64,000 nt of DNA, from NCBI GenBank assembly GCA_902786015.1, contig CADAAU010000013.1, positions 1-64,000 of the forward strand. The letters run 5' to 3'. Shown here piece by piece: positions 60,037 through 64,000 of this stretch. The translations under genes and the position numbers were made by a program. This DNA comes from an uncultured Coriobacteriaceae bacterium (GTDB lineage: Bacteria; Actinomycetota; Coriobacteriia; Coriobacteriales; Atopobiaceae). The notes below the pieces were generated by a model. The model did not search any database. It saw nothing but the letters and a program-made list of their open reading frames with translations, and had not been told where the DNA came from. The first letter of the stretch is position 1; every line of letters begins with the position of its first letter.

Positions 60037-60876
60037 ATGTACAAGGCCATTCTTCTTGATATCGACGGAACGCTCACGAACGACGACAAGGTCATCACAG
60101 CTCGTACACGCCACGCGCTCAAGGAGGCGCAGGCCAACGGGATGCGATTGGTGCTGGCGTCGGGTCGTCCTGACGTAGGGCTCCACTCCTTCGCCGACGT
60201 CTTGGACATGCGCGACAACAACGGCGTTTTTGTGGCGTTCAATGGTGCCAAGTCACTCAACTACCAAACGGGCGAAATCTATTTTGAGCAGGCCATGACG
60301 GCAGAGCAAGGGCGGCGCGTGCTCGAGCACATGAGGCGCTTTGAGGTCGCGTCGTGTGTCGATTGCGGCGAGTACATGCTCACGAACGATGCGTATTTCA
60401 CGATCATGCGCGACGGAGCTCCGCATCTGATCGTGGAATACGAGGCCCACAACAACGGCTTTTTGGTCCGCGAGGAGCGAGACCTCGCCGCTTCCGTCAG
60501 CTGGCCCATCAACAAGATCCTCAATGCGGGAGAGCCCTCATACTTGCAGGAACATTGGCGTGAGATGTGCGCTCCGTTCGAAGGAGAGCTCTCGGCCATG
60601 TTTACGGCACCGTTCTACTACGAGTTTACGCCCCTTGGCGTCGATAAGAGCCGCGCATTGCGCGAGACGTTTGCCGCGCTGGGTATCGACAAGTCCGAGG
60701 TCATCGCCTTTGGCGACGCGCAAAATGACCGCACCATGCTGGAGTGGGCGGGCATGGGCGTGGCCATGGGCAATGCCGTCGATGAGGTCAAGGCGGTGGC
60801 TAACATGGTGACCGGTACAAACAATGAGGATGGAATTGCGTCGGCCCTCCAGGAACTGCTGGCAGGCGATAGGTAG
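60037..60876 (+). CDS. HAD-superfamily (Cof-type) sugar phosphatase
   Basis: About 279 aa from ATG 60037 (GACGGGAGCAGTT upstream); the in-frame ATG at 60022 is less likely. HAD motifs: I ILLDIDGTLTND with both Asp, II VLASGRP, III the Lys in LGVDKSRAL, and IV AFGDAQNDRTMLEWAGMGVAMGNAVDEVK. The large IIB cap places it among Cof-type phosphatases acting on sugar phosphates or FMN. The substrate is not evident. Confidence 0.9.
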   Translation: MYKAILLDIDGTLTNDDKVITARTRHALKEAQANGMRLVLASGRPDVGLHSFADVLDMRDNNGVFVAFNGAKSLNYQTGEIYFEQAMTAEQGRRVLEHMRRFEVASCVDCGEYMLTNDAYFTIMRDGAPHLIVEYEAHNNGFLVREERDLAASVSWPINKILNAGEPSYLQEHWREMCAPFEGELSAMFTAPFYYEFTPLGVDKSRALRETFAALGIDKSEVIAFGDAQNDRTMLEWAGMGVAMGNAVDEVKAVANMVTGTNNEDGIASALQELLAGDR

Positions 60877-60880
60877 GCAG

Positions 60881-60905
60881 GCAAAGGGGGGTATCCCCAT
60901 CGCTT
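60881..60905. repeat. Partial copy of the glmM-downstream hairpin arm
   Basis: 25 bp matching the right arm at 34774-34798 except for the four central bases, with similar following sequence. It forms only a weak hairpin on its own. Confidence 0.45.
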
Positions 60906-60990
60906 GCCTCTAGGAGTGAATAGTGACGGCAGTGGGGATATCGTGTAGCAAAAAGTCCGGCGTTGCGCAAATAGTGTCCCCTATGAGGGA

Positions 60991-60996
60991 TATACT
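60991..60996 (+). promoter_or_regulatory. -10 box of the GH5-like gene
   Basis: TATACT, 47 bp before the start at 61043. Confidence 0.35.
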
Positions 60997-61042
60997 GTGC
61001 GTATAGGTTGCCAAACGCGGTGTGTCGAGGAGGAACGCGAAT

Positions 61043-62083
61043 ATGGCAAAGCGAGCTCTACATGGTGTAAACCTTGCCGGATGGCTTAGTCTGGAGCAAT
61101 GGGTTACGCCAGAACTCTTTGCGGGTACCGGAACGTTGGGCGAGGATGAATTGCTACGCAACCTAGGCGATGAGCTCTACACCGACCTTATCGTTGAACA
61201 TCGCAATACGTTCATTACAGAGGCTGACTTTGCCCTTATAGCCAAACGGGGCTTCAATGCCGTGCGCATTCAGGTCCCGTGGTATGCGCTGGGGAGCGAT
61301 GGACCAGCATCCGCTCGTAGCGTGGGCTGCAAAAAACAGGTAGACAACGCGTTCGCATGGGCGGAAGAGAACGGACTCATGGTGCTTGTCGTGCTGGATA
61401 TCAGCCCTGGGTCCAAGGGCCAAGAAGAGATCCTGTCTACTACTGGTCGTGGGCAGCGGTTCGACATGCTTGCGGCCATTTCGGGTTTGGCAAGCCGCTA
61501 TGCGCAGGAGCCAGCACTCTTTGGCTTCGAGGTGGCGCACGAGCCGGTCGTGCAACGGCGCAGGGGGATGCTTGGAATTTCGGACGGAGTACCCATGCAC
61601 GCGCTGCGAAACTATTATCGCGAGGCCTACCAAGAGGTTCGTAGGGCGGCGGGCGACAAGCCCTGCGTGGTGTTTCCCGATGCGGGGATGCCGCGTGCAT
61701 GGCGAAGCTTCGCCGCCAAGAACAGGTACACCAACGTATGGCTCGATTGCCACCTGTATCACTTTGACGAACGTGTCGATGCTACGGGGCCGGCGGGTGC
61801 GGCGGCACTTGTCTCTAGGTCTCGCAGCACTTTGCAACGTGCCCAAAAGTGCGGTCTTCCCGTTATGGTGGGCGCTTGGTCGGCCGCTCTTCCCTTTGCG
61901 GACTCGCTCATGACACCTGAGGGGCGCATCGCATTGGAGCGCGTGTATTGTGCCGAGCAGATAGCGGCGTTCGAAGACCAGCCCGCATGGTTCTTTCAAA
62001 CGTGGAAGACGAGCGGTCACCTATCGGGATGGGACTCCCGCATCGCGCTCTCGAGCTTCGAAAGGAGCATGCTGGTGGGGTAG
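61043..62083 (+). CDS. GH5-fold (exo-beta-1,3-glucanase-like) protein lacking the nucleophile
   Basis: 346 aa from ATG 61043 after GAGGAGGAACGCGAAT. The N-terminus LHGVNLAGWLSLEQWVTPELF is the classic start of GH5 exo-1,3-glucanases, and GFNAVRIQVPWYAL and DCHLYHFD also fit. The acid/base motif NEP is HEP here (E167), and the nucleophile motif VGEWSAAL of yeast Exg1-type enzymes is VGAWSAAL, with Ala278 in place of the catalytic Glu. It is otherwise full length and has no signal peptide, so it is cytoplasmic. Standard retaining hydrolysis is not expected. It may bind a glycan or have another activity. rsmI starts 17 bp after its stop. Confidence 0.82.
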   Translation: MAKRALHGVNLAGWLSLEQWVTPELFAGTGTLGEDELLRNLGDELYTDLIVEHRNTFITEADFALIAKRGFNAVRIQVPWYALGSDGPASARSVGCKKQVDNAFAWAEENGLMVLVVLDISPGSKGQEEILSTTGRGQRFDMLAAISGLASRYAQEPALFGFEVAHEPVVQRRRGMLGISDGVPMHALRNYYREAYQEVRRAAGDKPCVVFPDAGMPRAWRSFAAKNRYTNVWLDCHLYHFDERVDATGPAGAAALVSRSRSTLQRAQKCGLPVMVGAWSAALPFADSLMTPEGRIALERVYCAEQIAAFEDQPAWFFQTWKTSGHLSGWDSRIALSSFERSMLVG

Positions 62084-62100
62084 CCGAAGCACGTGGGGGC

Positions 62101-62928
62101 ATGTTGTCTTTGGTGGGAACGCCCATAGGCAATCTGGACGATGCCTCCGCGAGGATGCTCACCACGCTCAAAAACGCTGACCTACTTCTTTGCGAAGATA
62201 CCCGCGTGACTTCCAAGTTGCTCGCACGGTTCGACATACGGGTGTCTCTTATGCGCTGCGACCAGAACGTGATCGCCTCGCGCGTAGAGGGCGTGTGTCG
62301 GCGTGTGGAAGAGGGCGAGCGCGTTGCCTTTGTTTCCGATGCGGGAATGCCCGGCATTTCGGATCCCGGGCAACAGCTTGTGGATGCGGCGCTCGATAGA
62401 GGCCTTCCAGTCGAGGTAATACCTGGACCAAGTGCCATGACCTGCGCGTTGGTGGCGTCGGGACTCGCAATCGATCACTTCTTCTTTGAGGGATTCGTTC
62501 CACGCAAGGCCGGGGCGCGCGAACGACGGTTGCGCGAGCTTGTTCCGATTCCCGGAGCGCTCGTATTGTATGAGTCACCACGTCGAGTATCGGCAACGCT
62601 TGACTCCATAGCCGTGGTGATGCCCGAGCGACGCGTAGCCCTTGTGCGTGAGCTCACCAAGCTGCACGAGGAGGTCGTGCGCGACGTGGCACCCGAACTC
62701 GCGCGGCGCATCGCGGAGGGCCCCGAAGTACGTGGCGAGTGTGTCATTGTAGTCGAAGGCCCCAGTTCCGATGCGCCAATTGCACCGCAGCGCCTGCTTG
62801 ACGAGGCAATTGCGGAAGGTCTTTCTTCTGGAGAGCCAAAGAGTCGGCTAGCCAAGCGTCTGGCAAAGGAGTACGCGCTGCCGCGCGCCCAGGTTTACGA
62901 GCAAATTCTTGCATTCGGCTCCAAATGA
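62101..62928 (+). CDS. rsmI: 16S rRNA C1402 ribose 2'-O-methyltransferase
   Basis: 275 aa from ATG 62101. The open frame continues back into the GH5 gene, but the family start is LSLVGTPIGNLDD. Tetrapyrrole-methylase fold: LCEDTRVTSKLL, VAFVSDAGMPGISDPGQQLV, VIPGPSAMTCALVASGL, FFEGFVPRKAGARERRL and LYESPRRVSATL. It methylates C1402 in the decoding centre with SAM. It is probably co-transcribed with the GH5-like gene. Confidence 0.95.
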   Translation: MLSLVGTPIGNLDDASARMLTTLKNADLLLCEDTRVTSKLLARFDIRVSLMRCDQNVIASRVEGVCRRVEEGERVAFVSDAGMPGISDPGQQLVDAALDRGLPVEVIPGPSAMTCALVASGLAIDHFFFEGFVPRKAGARERRLRELVPIPGALVLYESPRRVSATLDSIAVVMPERRVALVRELTKLHEEVVRDVAPELARRIAEGPEVRGECVIVVEGPSSDAPIAPQRLLDEAIAEGLSSGEPKSRLAKRLAKEYALPRAQVYEQILAFGSK

Positions 62929-63050
62929 CAGGAAGTGGGCGGGAGGTGGGGTATCCCATTGCCCGCAGATACCACAAACGGCATCGAATTGGCTATCCCA
63001 ATTGCCATGTCATACAATAGACGCGCAATGGACCGACGAAAGGATGTACC

Positions 63051-64000
63051 ATGCTCAAGGACAACGCCATATGGGTCGCCCAGGGAGAAAACCCTTGCTA
63101 CCTGTTACTCAACCAAGCCAATCGTCACGGCCTAATAGCCGGGGCGTCGGGCACCGGCAAGACCGTGACACTCAAGGTGATGGCAGAAGGCTTTTCTGAC
63201 GCGGGTGTTCCCGTTTTTATGGCCGACGTAAAGGGCGACGTTACGGGCATGGCACAGGCGGGCGAACTCAGCGATGCGTTGAGTGATCGCATGGAGGCTT
63301 TTGGCATCGATGAGCGTGCGTTCGCGTTCCAAGGAACGCCTTGTCGCATCTGGGATATGCTCGGTGGCGCGGGAATTCCCATTCGCATAACCATTTCGGA
63401 TATGGGCCCCGAGCTCCTGAGTCGTCTGCTTGGCCTTACCGAGGTGCAAAAGGGTGTGCTCAACATTGTGTTTCGAGTGGCTGACGATCAGCAGATGCTA
63501 CTTATCGACCTCAAGGATCTGCGTTCCATGCTCGCATACGTCGCAGAGCATGCCAAGGAGTACGAGACGACCTACGGGCGCGTTTCCTCGCAGTCGGTGG
63601 GCGCCATCCAGCGCGCGCTCATAGCCGTTGAAGATCAGGGTGGCAATGTGTTCTTTGGCGAGCCCAGCCTCGACATCATGGACTGGTTCGAATGCGATGC
63701 TAATGGTCGTGGCTACGTAAACATTCTCAATGCAACCGAGCTCGTAAACACACCGCTCATTTACTCGATGTTCCTGCTGTGGATGCTCAGCTCGTTGTTT
63801 GAGCGTCTGCCTGAGGTTGGCGATTTGGACAAGCCCAAGTTCGTGTTCTTCTTTGACGAGGCACACCTGCTGTTCAACGGCATGCCCAAGCAGCTCGTCG
63901 ATAAGGTGGTGCAGGTCGTGCGCCTCATTCGCTCCAAGGGCGTGGGTGTGTACTTCATTACACAGAGTCCGTCCGACGTGCCTGCCGACGTGTTGGCGCA
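63051..64000 (+). CDS. HerA/DUF853-type ATPase, C-terminus cut by window edge
   Basis: The frame is open from ATG 63051 to the end (316 codons). Text: LIAGASGTGKTVTLKVMAEGF (Walker A), VFMADVKGDVTGMAQ, VFFFDEAHLLFNGMPKQLVDKVVQVVRLIRSKGVGVYFITQSPSDVPADVL (Walker B and the conserved Arg region). This is the YjgR/DUF853 family of HerA-like ATPases, whose exact role is unknown. The ribosome site is CGAAAGGATGTACC. The C-terminal 150-200 residues lie outside the window. Confidence 0.9.
   Translation, partial: MLKDNAIWVAQGENPCYLLLNQANRHGLIAGASGTGKTVTLKVMAEGFSDAGVPVFMADVKGDVTGMAQAGELSDALSDRMEAFGIDERAFAFQGTPCRIWDMLGGAGIPIRITISDMGPELLSRLLGLTEVQKGVLNIVFRVADDQQMLLIDLKDLRSMLAYVAEHAKEYETTYGRVSSQSVGAIQRALIAVEDQGGNVFFGEPSLDIMDWFECDANGRGYVNILNATELVNTPLIYSMFLLWMLSSLFERLPEVGDLDKPKFVFFFDEAHLLFNGMPKQLVDKVVQVVRLIRSKGVGVYFITQSPSDVPADVLA

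Overview
The window looks like a chromosomal segment of a high-GC, Gram-positive anaerobe, most likely a member of the Coriobacteriia (an Olsenella/Atopobiaceae-like organism). This is inferred from gene content: sortase-anchored surface proteins and a ChW-repeat relic, an [FeFe]-hydrogenase maturase (HydE), NhaA, a PSP1/RicT protein, GC-rich codon usage and short Actinobacteria-like gene spacing. No rRNA, tRNA, CRISPR array, intact transposase or prophage gene was recognised.

Region 1 (1-18.7 kb) is a carbohydrate-use and accessory region, mostly on the minus strand. It opens with a cut-off AAA-ATPase/nuclease-like gene and a ChW surface-protein relic. The L-rhamnose block follows: rhaB, rhaD and an AraA-fold isomerase, then a Tat-lipoprotein esterase, a DSP-type phosphatase, an AspT/YidE-like transporter and an isochorismatase-family hydrolase. 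A band of decayed genes comes next (a frameshifted AAA/DUF4143 ATPase and two hydrolase relics). A beta-glucoside-type PTS EIIBC, a GH78 alpha-L-rhamnosidase and a divergent AraC regulator close the block. Three copies of a gapless 38-bp motif lie upstream of rhaB, the PTS gene and the rhamnosidase, each 13 nt from a -10-like hexamer, so these units form one regulon. The likely route is PTS uptake of a rhamnoside, cytoplasmic cleavage by GH78, then isomerase, RhaB and RhaD to DHAP and lactaldehyde. The sorting-signal end of a wall protein is left at 17.7-18.3 kb.

Region 2 (18.7-32.1 kb) holds signalling and surface genes: an HD-GYP response regulator, an Hpt protein and a hybrid histidine kinase in one plus-strand operon (a complete phosphorelay feeding c-di-GMP breakdown), a large LPxTG-anchored subtilisin-like protease, a VOC-family protein with an internally deleted paralogue, a GH32 fructosidase, and a PAS-GGDEF-EAL-GAF-GGDEF protein.

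Region 3 (32.3-45.8 kb) is mainly core: rplM-rpsI, glmM, a COG2509-type flavoprotein, hydE with a phosphatase, a LytTR response regulator with two complementary half-kinases behind a 21-bp direct repeat, proA, pcrA and degV.

Region 4 (45.8-64 kb): nhaA with an overlapping small gene, a secreted repeat protein of unknown function, a class Ic aminotransferase, TPR/STAS/TatB/TatC genes, an archaeal-type DNA topoisomerase I, tmk-holB-ricT, a HAD phosphatase, a GH5-fold protein lacking its nucleophile, rsmI, and a cut-off HerA/DUF853 ATPase. Long hairpins and dispersed palindromic repeats fill several intergenic gaps.
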